Assembly: GCA_032622095.1 (NCBI GenBank)
Contig: CP136067.1
Span: 76,474,705 to 76,538,704, forward strand
Direction: 5' to 3'
Origin: Siphonodentalium dalli
Lineage: Eukaryota > Mollusca > Scaphopoda > Gadilida > Siphonodentaliidae
Length of the DNA stretch: 64,000 nucleotides
This document shows positions 1-11,455 of this stretch, piece by piece (positions within the stretch are counted from its first letter, which is position 1; each line of letters starts with the position of its first letter). The notes below the pieces were generated by a model. It was not told where the DNA came from. It made no database searches and saw nothing but the letters and a program-made list of their open reading frames with translations. The translations under genes were made by a program, and so were the position numbers.

Positions 1-812
1 TCAAAGTCATCACCCCATGCGTCTTCTCATTTACACAGACCTGAGCTCCTTGTGTGTTATGCAGTAGCGCCTATGTAGTACTCTGCTGTTTCCTATATGC
101 AAATTGATGCTCATTTATCCAATCAAAAGCTTCCGCCTTCCAGATCGGTATATAAGTTACCACTCGCCCGTATATTTTCCCAACTATACTTGTCAAGGTG
201 ATCGGTCTGTAACTTTTCTCTTTATTATAGTTGTCTTTCCCTGGCTTTGGTATATATACTTTATTTTCCTGGCAGAATTGTGCAGGTAATCGTCCAGTCT
301 TCCAGCAAGAATTGAAAAATGCTGTTAAGGCTTGCTCCATAATTTCTCCACTCCTTGTGATAAATAATGGTAGTATTTTGTCAGGGCCTGGTGCAGAACT
401 TTTATTCATCTGAGATATAGCACATTTAACTTCCTCCTCTGTAATATCCGAGTTTACAGTATCATCTCCTTCAATTTGCCCTGTAGCTTCGGCCATGGTC
501 TCTGTCAGTTGAGTCTGGTGGGGCTTCTCCCATGTAGTATCGAAGTTGGTAGTGTTTGCATGTAGGCGATGGATACGAACATCTTCATGTTTATTTGCAA
601 TATCTTTGTCTTCTGACGCAATCTTGTCCGTACCATATTTGATTGGCTGTACTGTGTTTTTACCCATTGGATCAACCGTTTTCCTTATCGTGTTACAGAA
701 TTGTTGTTATGAGCACATATTTAGTTCTTTGCATTTCTTGTTCCAGTAATCAGCCTTACTATCCACAACCATTTCTTCTAACTTCTCAAGAGCTGTTTTG
801 ACTCTCATTAGT
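1..812 (-). pseudogene. LINE ORF2 reverse-transcriptase fragment, runs off left edge
   Basis: Minus-strand remnant of an APE-class non-LTR retrotransposon ORF2. The readable part spans 71-667 and holds the start of the RT fingers: a linker rich in Glu/Lys, then SAPGPDKI, the YRPITLTS block and the QFAYRKQQSTT block. After a stop at 71-73 the same frame continues with residues of the RT 2a region and leaves the window before the catalytic palm. Upstream (668-812) two more stops interrupt a further 45 or so LINE-like codons including YWNKKCKELN. The similarity then stops abruptly against a dispersed repeat, so the copy is 5'-truncated and dead. The RT identity is secure; the clade (Jockey/CR1-like) is an inference. 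Confidence 0.85.
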
Positions 813-814
813 AC

Positions 815-1052
815 CAAAATTGTCACTCTGGCTGCAAAAATGGGGCCAAACTGTGGAAAATGGTAAATATGGCCCCAGCGTGCCATGCAACTGCATACAA
901 ATCGTGGCTGATGAACAAAATTGACAATTCTGTCTTATATACATTGAATACTATCATTTCTGATGCGCCTAAAATCCCAAGCATTATTCTCTGCTGTTCC
1001 GAAAAGGTAGCAAATTTTTGTGACTCACTGGTTAATAAACGTGTTACTTAAT
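815..1052 (+). repeat. dispersed repeat R1, copy 1
   Basis: This stretch matches, in inverted orientation, the sequence at about 7255-7715. Shared blocks include the GCCCCAGCGTGCCATGCAAC neighbourhood and, near the distal end, TTCCGAAAAGGTAGCAAATT. The copies are diverged by substitutions and indels. No coding potential is convincing. It abuts the truncated LINE at the left. Confidence 0.7.
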
Positions 1053-1417
1053 CAAGTGAAAACTAAATGTTCTATTCGTGCGTATATATAGTCTACAATT
1101 GTGCGTCAAAAATCAGAATCCAGTTCAAGCATTTTCCCTGTATTGCCTCAACATTTTGATAAACTTTTTAGCATGTATGTTCCACCTATGAATTTGAAGT
1201 CTAAGACAATAAGCTCTAATTGATATTCCAAAATAAAAAATGAAAACCTATGGCGATATAGCATTTGATTCGTATGCTCCAAATGTTTGGAACTCATTGA
1301 GACAAGACACATGATTTTCAAACTCTCTGACTGAATTCAAATCTGTGTTAAACAGTGAATTATTCTGTGCTCCTACGGGAGTCGAACAAAACCAGGCAAA
1401 CAGAAAAAGTATATTTA

Positions 1418-1564
1418 AGAAATAAATACACGGTGTAGAGGTGTGTATGGTCAAGTTGTACCACAAAAAACTGATTGTAGGACGACGCGTAGCGGAGTCC
1501 TACAATCAGTTTTTTGTGGTACAACTTGACCATACACACCGATACACCGTGTATTTATTTCTTT
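1418..1564. repeat. 147-bp near-perfect hairpin (foldback)
   Basis: Two arms of about 66 bp face each other across a 13-base loop (1484-1496, GACGCGTAGCGGA). Each arm contains the TTGTACCACAAAAAACTGAT motif or its complement and ends in AATAAATACACGGTGTA-like sequence. The arms are almost identical, with one short mismatch near the outer end (GGTGTAGAGG against CCGATACACC). It resembles the tips of a foldback or MITE element whose interior has been lost. A shorter hairpin with the same GTGGTACAA motif lies at 4456-4488. Confidence 0.85.
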
Positions 1565-2303
1565 TGTAATACGACTGAAAGTTTATGGTCACAATTCGAC
1601 TGAATAGTCAACGAAATACTGCGCTTTTTCGGTCTCAGGTGAGAAAACATTTCGTGGTGTAATTCGTATTGGGCGTACTCGATTTATTTGCATGGAATAC
1701 TCCGGTAATCTTGTCTTGTTGTGAAATTCCCCCATTGACTTTTCGAGGCACCTCTTCTAGAAAATAATCGCTGTGATTGGCTAAAAAACGATGTGTTTTC
1801 GGCGGCGCCCGTGCCTTTCATTTAAATTGTACAGGAAATACGAATTGCGGTCATTTCTGTGTTGAACGTTGTTGGGACAACATGAATATGATCATCGACT
1901 ATGGACCATTTTCCTTACACAAAGCGATCTAAATGATCTTATCCCCCTTCTGTACTGGTGAACAAACGCTTTCATTTTCAACTTGATTCCGAAATATCGA
2001 ATCGACGAATATGATCGAGATTCGAATCGACGAATGCACAGCCCGGCCCCATGGATTTATTTTGTCATTTAATATACTTATTAAGTAACTTTCTTTGGTC
2101 GTAACATATATCAATATACCATAACATCATTTGGACCATATTCATTGGCAACCAAACTGGTTTCAAGCGACAACTCGCTAGAAAATTCGCAAGATTGTCA
2201 AGATGTAGCAAAATTCAAAGGGTTACGGGTGCGGGTGTACTCCGTTGATGCCCCGTTTGCGCGGAGTTAGAAAAGACGGAAAAAAGTCGCGTGCGTCGAT
2301 CTG
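1565..2303. other. no recognised gene; short duplication
   Basis: AT-rich, non-coding stretch. The only structure seen is a 14-base direct duplication, TCGAATCGACGAAT, near 1998 and 2022. The short open frames here have no family resemblance. Confidence 0.5.
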
Positions 2304-2952
2304 AGGTGACACTCCACAGTTTCTGCAGGGATTGGTGCAAAAATAAGGGGGCACCAATTCAATGAAAAATAACTGAAATGTGATCCCACAACACATATAC
2401 AATGTATACATACCTGGGTTGAGCACATACTAGGCTTAAAGAATTTGGTACAGAATTGTCATTTTAATTGGGGTAGCAAGAGTTATGCCCCTTGATTGTG
2501 TGCCTGAAAAATGAAATTTTGATGCAAAAATGGCCAAAATAAGCGATTTTCAGGCCCATGGGACACAAAAACCAGACAATCTATGGTATAGCCGCCTATG
2601 TTGTCTGGAAGAACACTGTTTCCTCACAAAAATATCAAAAAAATTCAGACTTCTCACCACTGTAATTTTTTTTATAAATATTTTTCATGCAGATGACAAA
2701 TTTTAGGTGCTAAAAATTCACGCTGGTGTCTGGAGCCACTGTTTCGCAGAAATCGCTACTACTTCATACTGGTGGGGTCAAGGTCACCTGAAACAATATT
2801 TTTCAAAACTCAAAGACATCCTCTAAAAATCCACAAATTCATAACTAACCTTCTCTCAATAAACATACCACACCCATGGTGACAGAAAACACTGGTACTC
2901 TATTCTAAGAAATTTACCCCTACTGATCATTCGAAACTGTGGAGTGTCACCT
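2304..2952. mobile_element. 649-bp TIR element, copy 1
   Basis: The element begins with AGGTGACACTCCACAGTTTC and ends with the exact reverse complement of that 20-mer. The interior is non-coding. The same sequence recurs in the same orientation at 3788-4436 with only a handful of differences by eye (for example TTAATTGGGG against TTAATGGGGG), so the copies are about 99% alike and recent. Size, TIRs and lack of coding fit a MITE. No clear target-site duplication is visible at either copy, so the superfamily is unassigned. Confidence 0.85.
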
Positions 2953-3787
2953 TAAGGGAAATGCAATTTTATTAATCTTCAACAGGGACCACACCTCCAT
3001 ATTCTCTGCATTATACCGCTTAAAATGATATATTACACCCCATGCGTTATTGCAATCACAGGCAGCAAGATTGGGTGGGGATTTACATGCACCCTCATGA
3101 TTTCACCCCTTTTGGGTCTTTCAGAGCCCAATGACGTTATGCTTGACGTAGTGACAAAATGGATATATTCAACCATCATCTATGGCTTGAAAAAGGTCTG
3201 AAATGCTAAAATGTTGTATCAAATATATTATGAGATGCATATTTTCCTCAGATATCAAAATAAAACATAATATTTCATACAACAACTATCTTTAATACTC
3301 TCCCAAATCTATGGGTTAAAAAATTCCAAGTCTTATTTAGCATTAAGGGAAAGCTTTACAAGGTTATGACATCACATGAACAATATGTTGTCAAGTGAAA
3401 TATGACCAAGGAAACCTGAATTATTATATTTCACACTTGTGAATAAGAAAGACTGAATATCTAATTTTGTTATATACTGTGTAATGTCACAATATCAGCC
3501 ATTTCAGCTAAGATTCAAGGAGCATATGACGTTATGAAGAAGTACCCATCATCTGAAAAATCACCAATTACCATATACATGAATCATCACCACCCCCCAC
3601 TGCTCCAAGACTCCATATCCCCACCAATTTATATGACTAAAGACAACCTGTATTGGAATATCCATAGAAGAATGCTGTATCTACCATAAAATGTTCCTTC
3701 TAACTGAACAGATTTGCTAAAAAAGGATTTTCAGTAACAATATCTGTCAAGTTGAGAGATGAAAATGGTGCTATTTGCTGGTCTTGA
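2953..3787. other. 835-bp spacer between the two TIR-element copies
   Basis: Unique AT-rich sequence with no open frame that resembles a protein family and no repeat shared with its neighbours. It lies between two same-orientation copies of the 649-bp element. Confidence 0.5.
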
Positions 3788-4436
3788 AGGTGACACTCCA
3801 CAGTTTCTGCAGGGATTGGTGCAAAAATAAGGGGGCACCAATTCAATGAAAAATAACTGAAATGTGATCCCACAACACATATACAATGTATACATACCTG
3901 GGTTGAGCACATACTAGGCTTAAAGAATTTGGTACAGAATTGTCATTTTAATGGGGGTAGCAAGAGTTATGCCCCTTGATTGTGTGCCTGAAAAATGAAA
4001 TTTTGATGCAAAAATGGCCAAAATAAGCGATTTTCAGGCCCATGGGACACAAAAACCAGACAATCTATGGTATAGCCGCCTATGTTGTCTGGAAGAACAC
4101 TGTTTTCTCACAAAAATATCACAAAAATTCAGACTTCTCACCACTGTAAATTTTTTTATAAATATTTTTCATGCAGATGACAAATTTTAGGTGCTAAAAA
4201 TTCACGCTGGTGTCTGGAGCCACTGTTTCGCAGAAATCGCTACTACTTCATACTGGTGGGGTCAAGGTCACCTGAAACAATATTTTTCAAAACTCAAAGA
4301 CATCCTCTAAAAATCCACAAATTCATAACTAACCTTCTCTCAATAAACATACCACACCCATGGTGACAGAAAACACTGGTACTCTATTCTAAGAAATTTA
4401 CCCCTACTGATCATTCGAAACTGTGGAGTGTCACCT
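3788..4436. mobile_element. 649-bp TIR element, copy 2
   Basis: Same length, orientation and 20-bp TIRs as the copy at 2304-2952. The internal differences are a few substitutions in homopolymer runs. The flanks differ from copy 1 (left ...TCTTGA, right GAATAA...), so this is either an independent insertion or a duplication that has since diverged outside the element. Confidence 0.85.
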
Positions 4437-4455
4437 GAATAAACCGATTTTTTTC

Positions 4456-4488
4456 GTGGTACAATTGGAAAAAGTAGAATTGTACCAC
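4456..4488. repeat. short hairpin with GTGGTACAATT stem
   Basis: An 11-bp perfect stem, GTGGTACAATT / AATTGTACCAC, separated by 11 bases. It carries the same GTGGTACAA core as the long hairpin at 1418-1564 and may be a remnant of the same foldback family. Confidence 0.6.
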
Positions 4489-4599
4489 AAAACTGGAACG
4501 AGATAGCCATGGTAACTCGGGCCACTGGCCAATCAGGACATGGCTTTTAAGCATAGTTAGGCAGGGTCGTATTACAAATAGGTATACGTGGAGTATAAT

Positions 4600-5812
4600 C
4601 ACGAATGGTGTGAATAGTTATACACGGGGTGTCTATATGGTCATCGGTGTGGTGTTCATGGTGAGATGCATGTATACAAGGAGTGCTAATGTGTGAGGTG
4701 AATATGTATACATGGAGTGGCTGTATAGTCATTGCAGTGGTGTGTGTGTATAGGTGTACATGGCACGGCTGTATGGTCATGCCTGTTGAGTGTATATGCA
4801 TACCTGTAGAGTGCATGGTCATTTGGCGGGGCATGTGGGTATATATGAAGTGTCGTTGTGATCATAGGTGTATATGATATGCATAATGATATGCATCTTT
4901 GCTGTTGATGTATTGTCATCAGTGCGTATATATGCATACATACAGGGGTAGCTGTATGGTCATGAATGAGCTGTATGAGTATACAGCGAATGGCTGAAAT
5001 GTAATGGGTGAGGTGTATATGCAAGACTGGAGTGTACAAATGGCCGCGTGTGTGTGGTGTTGGTGTATCCATCCAATGGTGTGTTGTATATGTATACCTG
5101 GAGTGACACTAGCTATGGCCATGTGCGGTGTGAATATGTGCATCGTGGGCGGATATATGGCATGTGTGTGGCGAATGTGTATAAGTGAGTGACCGTATGG
5201 CCAATGGTGAGGTGGTGTAAGGGTACTGTTATGACTTGACAGGTTGCATGGTCATTGGTGAGGTGTGTACGTACACCTGGAGTAATTATATGTGGTCATG
5301 GGAGGGGTGTATATACATGTTTTGAGTAGCTATATGGTCATGGGTGTGGCTAATAGGTAGACATGGAGTGACCGTATGACCAATGTTGATGTGGTGTGCA
5401 GGGTCTTGCTATATCTTTTAGGCTGCATTGCCATTGGTGATGTGTATATGTATACATGGAGTGACTCTATGAATGGGTGGGGTGTGTATGTATATCTTTA
5501 GTAGCCATATGGCAATGGTTGTGACCAATATGTGTATATTTAGTGATTGTATAGCCAATGGTGAGGTGGTGTGCAGGGTATTGGTGTGTCTTGAAGGTTG
5601 CATGGCCATTGGCGAAGTGTATATGTATATATGGAGTCACTTTATAGGCATGGGTGGGGTATATATATATATCTCTTTAGTGGCTATATGGCCATGAGTA
5701 TACAGCGAGTGGCTGAATTGCCATGAGTGAGGTGTGTATGCCTGGAGTGTATGACTGTCCATGTGTGTGGGTATTGGTATATATATAACTGTTTTATGGC
5801 CATTAGTGAGGT
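4600..5812 (+). repeat. degenerate ~41-bp minisatellite, left block
   Basis: A head-to-tail array of a unit of roughly 41 bases (range about 38-60), with consensus resembling GAGGTGTATATGTATA, then TGGAGTGACTGTATGG, then TCATGGGT. Copies are strongly diverged and differ in length. Many spurious open frames on both strands, with recurring MYTW and HTHGH-like peptides, are by-products of the repeat. The array resumes at 6449 after an insertion. Confidence 0.85.
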
Positions 5813-6448
5813 CACCCGGGATTGTCCTTTTTAATGTCATTATTTTTTTGTTTTATATCAATATCTTTTTGTAAATCATTAAATATTAATTATCCTTGCG
5901 AAAATATCTAAGTGACATCTGGAAACTAATAACTTTTTACGCCACATTATCAAATTACAATCTGTCGTAAAAGCATATTATTTTGAATGCATCGGTATTG
6001 ACGACATATAGCCACAAAATATCTGTCGTGATTCACATTTGGCTGATTAAGCTATTGTCTTACAATTGGTGCTCATAAACCTTGACCGTCATAAATACAA
6101 TGTCACTATAAACATGCCTTGTGCAGGAGCCCTGCCAGTGACCAGACAGACAATGGGGGATTAGCGGATTAAATGTAAAACAATGACCTTTTGCTGTTTC
6201 GTGCAGAGTGACGGGTTTTCCTTTGTACTGTCCGCGATCGGGTTTCCCTTTGTACAGTCGGCGATATATTCCCACTTACGATGTTTTCGGACTAGATCGT
6301 TCACAACGAAAACCCACTTGCCAAAAAATCATGCTTTCAGTCTCCATTTGGGGTAAAAAAAAGTTTAGCCAAAAGTTTAGCCAAATGAAATTTTTATTAG
6401 CCAAATTCGAAAAAGATTAGCCATTGGCTAATTTGGCTACCGACAGCG
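5813..6448. mobile_element. ~0.63-kb sequence interrupting the minisatellite
   Basis: Sequence unrelated to the 41-bp array on both sides, so it is probably an insertion. It is AT-rich. Near its right end it has a tandem duplication around GGGTTTTCCTTTGTAC (6209-6265) and five copies of TTAGCCAA (about 6363-6430), ending in the perfect palindrome ATTAGCCATTGGCTAAT (6416-6432). No target duplication or coding region was identified, and the exact ends are uncertain. Confidence 0.5.
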
Positions 6449-6890
6449 CGAACACTGGTGAGGTGTATATGTATACTTGGAGTGACTATATTGTTATGGG
6501 TGTGTTGTATATGTATATCTTAAGTGGCCACATGGCCATGTGTGTGGCGAATATATATACAGGGAATGATTGTATGGCCAATGATGAGGCGAATGTGTAT
6601 ACAAGAAGTGACTATATTGTCATGGTCATGAATGTGGTGTATAGGTATATATAGCGTGACTTTTATACGGTCATGGGTGAGGTGTAGAAGTATACCTGGT
6701 GTGCCTGCATGCCAAGTATAGTCAAGTTTGTTGTGTACGGGTATACCAAAGTATGGTTGTATGGTCATGGGTGAGGTGTATGTGTAATAAGCGAGTGGCT
6801 ACATGGTCATTTACGTGGTGTTCATGTATATATGGAGCGAGTGTATCGCCATGGATGGTTGTACAGGTGTACATTTGGTGGATATCGCTT
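6449..6890 (+). repeat. degenerate ~41-bp minisatellite, right block
   Basis: Continuation of the array at 4600-5812, same orientation and unit. Units of 40-47 bases can be laid out directly, for example those starting near 6459, 6501 and 6541. The array fades into unique sequence after about 6890. Confidence 0.85.
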
Positions 6891-7254
6891 TCCACCATAA
6901 CTCAGGGATATGTTAATCGATAGAGAAGTACTGTCAGAGAGTTCTACATCTTGATGGTGGTCTATATGCACAATGGGGGAAACGGTTTTCCTGACATTAT
7001 TCAGTCAATTACGATGGCAATGTGCCAGAATTTTGATGTTATTTGGCTAGAGTAGCCACATAATATGCCCCTAGGGCCTTTTAGTTCAGTTTCAAAGTTC
7101 TGTCCATTCCCGTACCAAAACATGGTCAGAATCCCAAAAGAAGTTTTTGGCAAAATTCCATACTGCACCTTTTAATATGAATTTGTCATGCCTCATAAGC
7201 TACTGGGAAAACCAGAATAGAACATTTACTTGTCAGTTGATTGAGTAACATAGA
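6891..7254. other. no recognised feature
   Basis: Unique AT-rich sequence between the minisatellite and the R1 repeat. No gene, repeat or structured element was seen. Confidence 0.4.
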
Positions 7255-7715
7255 TAATACAAATTAATTGAGTCATAATTTGCTACCTTTTCGGAACATC
7301 AGAGAAGATTGTTCGGGATATATGTGAAAAATCCACATTTTTACCAAATTTATGGTCTAAAAACGCACCGGTGGGACAGATCAAACCAATAAACAGCTTC
7401 GATACCAAAGATGTTCTATTTTACTTGAAAAAGAATTCTTAATCTGAAAATTGATATTTTGCCGATTTTGATGTCAAGTTTGTGATAGAAAAATCCAATA
7501 ATTCCGGTAATGTCAGTGTTTAAAAGTTAACAATGAACCAACGTGCATCATAAATGTTTGAATTCAATGTCTGTGACACAGAATAATCATTTTTGTTCAG
7601 CAACCACAACTTGTATGCGGTTGCATGGCACGCTGGGGCAATATTTACAATTTTCCATATTTTGGCAGCCATTTTGAGCCAGTGACAATTTTGGCACCAT
7701 TGCGTTTGAATATTC
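7255..7715 (-). repeat. dispersed repeat R1, copy 2 (inverted)
   Basis: Reverse complement of the R1 copy at 815-1052, with about 200 bp of extra sequence in the middle (roughly 7320-7540). Either this copy has gained an insertion or the other has lost material. It contains the TTTTGGCAGCCATTTTG motif that recurs in repeat R2 at 18.8 kb. A 65-codon minus-strand open frame across it is not protein-like. Confidence 0.65.
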
Positions 7716-8149
7716 ATAAGAAATGGAATTCCTCACTTAGATTTTACAGTTCTTCCCATTTATTGGCGAAATATGACTAGAATCCCAATGGTGATTTTTG
7801 GTGAAAGTTTATACAGTATTATGTAAAATCGAATGTTCAAGGGATTGGAGGGGCGGGGAGCCCACGAATGACATATTTCATTGCTCCAATGGTCAGTTAA
7901 CATGACAAATACAAAATAAAGTCGCAATTCTCAAAAAGCAGAAACTGATTTTAAAGATAGTAGTGAAAAAATGTAAATTTTTTACTTTTGGCGTCCATTA
8001 TGGCTGCCATTTTGGATAATCATAGGCAAATTGGATGTGGATACAAATGCAGACATCCATGGTATCGTTGCAACATTCTACAGTCTATATATCCTTTAAT
8101 GTAGCCAGTCCAGAAGCAAAGGGCCAATTTTAGCGGTAAGTAAAAATTC
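7716..8149. other. no recognised feature
   Basis: Non-coding sequence with scattered ATGGCTGCCATTTTGG-type words typical of the R2 repeat family. No clear boundaries. Confidence 0.4.
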
Positions 8150-8750
8150 TCTGTTAAGTTTTTTTCTCCGCGGATTGTGATTCTGGAGGGTATGTGCTTC
8201 AATTTCTAGGTGGGTGTGAGCATATCCTATAATCCAAGATGGCGTCCAACATGGCCGACGTGTTACAAAATATGAACTAAGTCAGTTTAATTCATTTAGT
8301 TGGAGAGAATATTTTATAAAATGTATACAAATGTATACATTATTGGGATGCTATTACATTGGTCAACATTGTACAAAGGAAATTAATACCCCAATAGTAA
8401 GGTGACCTGAACTGGAAAAATAGACACATTTTCACTCATATATTCTAATTCTGTGTCTACTGTTTTGAACTAGTGGTAAATTGAGGTCTGTTTTCATATT
8501 ATTCATGTGATACATTAATTGGGCAGGACAATTTGGTGTTCCTTTGTTTTCAGCTAATTCCAATCCCTGAAAATAAATATGTTAAAGACTGTTGTATGAA
8601 ATTTCAATGAAAACTCACTTTCGGTTTCTCGCCATATTTAAATGTGAAATGAACAGATCTGAAGGAGTTAAGCGAGAGGAAGTGTTACCTACAACGTGCA
8701 ATCCCATTAGGGCCTAAAATGGTTATTATGGTTTATTATGGCATTCAAAA
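8150..8750 (+). repeat. dispersed repeat R2, copy 1
   Basis: Matches 18440-19070 in inverted orientation over its whole length. Shared landmarks include the CCTAGAAATTGAAGCACATA-like block, CCAAGATGGCGTCC, the GACTTAGTTC block and the stretch around TTAGGCCCTAATGGG. The copies are diverged. The sequence is non-coding and rich in AAGATGGCG-type words. Confidence 0.75.
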
Positions 8751-9060
8751 TGGCGGCAAATTTATAGAACATTTTATATTTCGTCCTTATTCGTTTGCAT
8801 GTAGTTGGATAGTCTACATTAGAGACACATTACTTGTTATGTCTTTGTTCTCAATTCATTCCAATCCCTATACAATTTTATCTTGGTATAACTTTCGTGT
8901 TTCTATTCATATTGCAATGTGAAACGAGCAGAACGGAGGGAGTTAAGTACACGTTATTATTTCCTATATAATTTAATCTCATCGGCGCCTGAAATGGTCA
9001 CTATAATATATCTTGACAGTACACATGGCAGCAAATGTATAGAAAGTGTTAGATTGGTGA
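8751..9060 (+). repeat. R2-derived tandem partial copy
   Basis: Sequence from about 8880 to 9050 repeats, with divergence, that from about 8590 to 8770. The order is a TTTCTNTTCATATT-like block, then GTGAAACGAGCAGA, then GGAGTTAAG, then a TGAAATGGTCAC block, then ATGGCAGCAAAT. The period is about 300 bp. Non-coding. Confidence 0.6.
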
Positions 9061-9541
9061 CATACACTTGAACAATTTTATAATAGTTAAAGTATCGTCC
9101 AACATGGCTGCGAAAATCAGTATTTAGCCTTATACGACTGAGACTGGTTATGGTTATGGTTATGGTTTTTGACGCTTCTTTGGAGAAGAAATGCAGTTCG
9201 TGCCTCTGCTCAGGAATTAAATAACCAAATGGCTCAGATTACGGAAATAAAAGAAAGTTATTATGTTCAACGTTCAACATTAGTCGTGATATGGTATATC
9301 GGAAACAACGTTAAACCACACTCAATCAATTAATCTACAGTCAATTAACATTTTCTTGTAGCATTCAGCGACACACGCCCCGTGTACCAACTACTATATC
9401 TTTAGCTCACCGCATCTTAGGATGTACCATGGGTAGACTACTCATTCAGAGAAATCCTTAACCTATTCCTGTGTATCTTCAAGTTTTTTCCACCGTGGCC
9501 CGAGTTTCTCCGCAAATATTGCTTACAAGCAACAATAGATA
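9061..9541. other. no recognised gene; short TTATGG run
   Basis: Unique sequence with a small TTATGG triplet repeat at about 9147-9166. It borders the truncated 5' end of LINE B. No endonuclease domain can be read here, which shows that the LINE insertion was 5'-truncated. Confidence 0.45.
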
Positions 9542-9833
9542 ATGGCCTCTGTATATTTCGACTACGCTCCATCTCAAGAACAAAGGAAACGTATTTGGCA
9601 TTACAACGTAGCCGACTTTCATAGAGCTAATACTATGATTAATGAAATTGATTGGCATAAATTATTAGCTCCTTCTTTGGATATTGACCATACAGTGCAA
9701 ACTTTTACAGACATCTACATTAACATAATGAAAACTTGTATCCCACACAAAGAAGTGATAATCAGACGAAACGATAAACATTGGTTTACATCAGAATTAA
9801 GAACCGCTATTCGTAAGCGAGACAAACTTAGAC
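9542..9833 (+). pseudogene. LINE B ORF2, upstream part (before inserted element)
   Basis: About 97 codons of the linker between endonuclease and RT of an APE-class LINE ORF2. Readable signatures are IWHYNVADF, DWHKLL, a CIPHKEV motif, then DKHWFTSELR and IRKRDKLR, the usual sequence just before the RT fingers. The frame runs on into the TIR of the 5.1-kb element and stops at 10075, so residues after KLR belong to that insert. The LINE resumes at 14940. No endonuclease lies upstream, so this copy is 5'-truncated. Confidence 0.85.
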
Positions 9834-10139
9834 CACAGGAGCTTGGAATTTGGTCAAAACCCCTCTTTTATTGGCGGAACCACCACCCGGGACCAAAGGT
9901 CACGGAAGGAACGAAACAGAAAATTGTTGCCACCTATTTTGAACTCAACTGTATTCCTACAAAACATATATTTTCACTAAAAACTTTTGGTACCTCTTAC
10001 ACCTTGGATGCCAATCTACAACATTCCATAGGTATATTTTTCCAGTTCTTCGAAAACCTCACTTTATTTCGGTAATGTATTGTAAATTCACCAACGAACA
10101 CAAATCTGCGACACCTACATCACCCGTTCTAGAATCTGA
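9834..10139 (+). repeat. left 306-bp TIR of the 5.1-kb element
   Basis: Left terminal inverted repeat. It ends at ...TTCTAGAATCTGA, where homology to the right TIR stops. The minus and plus frames across it are open by chance and fuse to the LINE B frame at the left boundary. Confidence 0.93.
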
Positions 10140-11446
10140 ATGACAAATGGCAAAAAAAAAAATTTCCGGAATAACAAAGTCGGAACGAAATAAAATCGAA
10201 ACCTAAATTTAAAGCCCGCGAAATTCAAAAATATTTGAAAGTGCGTGCGGTTTTCGAACTTAGGCGCCAGAAAACTTAAATCTGTTTATGTTTGCGTCAT
10301 ACTATGCTCGTTTTTAAAGATCTAATCCTGATGTTTTGTGCATTTTCCTGAAAAAAGTCTGTATTTTTCTGTGTCTGCTGTCTCATGAAAATGACGACTA
10401 CCCAAGAAGATATTCTTCATTTGACTGAATGGTAATTTGTACATATATTTCATATTTAATTTATTTCTATTTATGGCACGACCACCTGGTATTGTTTTTT
10501 TCTTCTTGTTTTATGTTCGTTATGTACAGGTAGGCCTAGATATGTACTACTTGACTTTGTAATGCTACTGGTTGCAATGATTGGTCATAAGGGGACCAAA
10601 ACTCTCTAGCTCCCTCTCTCTCTCTCATAGGAGCTTGTGTCGCGCTCCGTTGTATAGGCCTAAAACATCCATCATATACTAGTAATAGTAATCAACCAAC
10701 TGATTACTGGTCGAATATCACGAAGTAGAAGGAAAAGATATATAGACTCACGGGGAGGCCTGGTATATATGCCTATGCATGAAGCGATTCCTTTGTGCGT
10801 TTTGGTGCAGATTCGTTGCCAGAATATCTTAATTATTTCCACATCAATTGCTGTTTTTTACTAGTTCTGACGAACAAATATATGTCTTAGTTGATGAGAG
10901 AAGACATTTTTCTTGAGTTAGGTAACGATATTGGCCATGCATATATAGAACGAGTGTTTAGTTTCGCGTAATTCAAATTTGTCAATGTAGGGTACAAAAA
11001 CTCGCCATTAATATGCCAAATACAGTAACAAAATGTAATAAGATTCTTTAATGTAAGAGCACAAAATTAACCTGCGTATTCTTCACAGTATACGTTTTAT
11101 TTGTGCGTTTGCAAGTTGTATATAATACAAACTGGTTTACCGAATAACTAGTTTATAAATTTGAGTTAGTGATAAACTCGATAACATAAATTTTATTTAA
11201 TAAGCAACTATAAGTATTGTCAACTGTACCGGTACCAGGATCTATAAATAGTATACGTCACTCGTGACTCGTGTGTCGTAACGAATCAGCACCAAAACTC
11301 TCAAAGAATGGCTTTATGCATATGATTATATAGCCTGTGCTCATGAATTGGAAATTCAATTTTTTAATTCAAGACAGCTAGCCACCATCGGCATTGTTTT
11401 TCTCAAAATCAAAAATACCAACAAAATATTAAAAACATTACTTAAT
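10140..11446. other. interior of the 5.1-kb element, left section, non-coding
   Basis: AT-rich sequence with no protein-like frame. There is a CT microsatellite at about 10609-10626. Nothing else was recognised. Confidence 0.5.
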
Positions 11447-11455
11447 GTAACTTTC

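Noticed and set aside
4547-6768. Several 60-128-codon frames with His/Thr-rich or Met/Tyr/Trp-rich repeats
   Set aside because: Shadow frames of the 41-bp minisatellite, present on both strands.
9147-9166. Telomere-like TTATGG repeat
   Set aside because: Only three units and not the metazoan TTAGGG. It is a chance microrepeat.
9542-10075. A single 177-residue gene
   Set aside because: Only the first 97 or so codons are LINE ORF2. The rest reads into the TIR of an inserted element.
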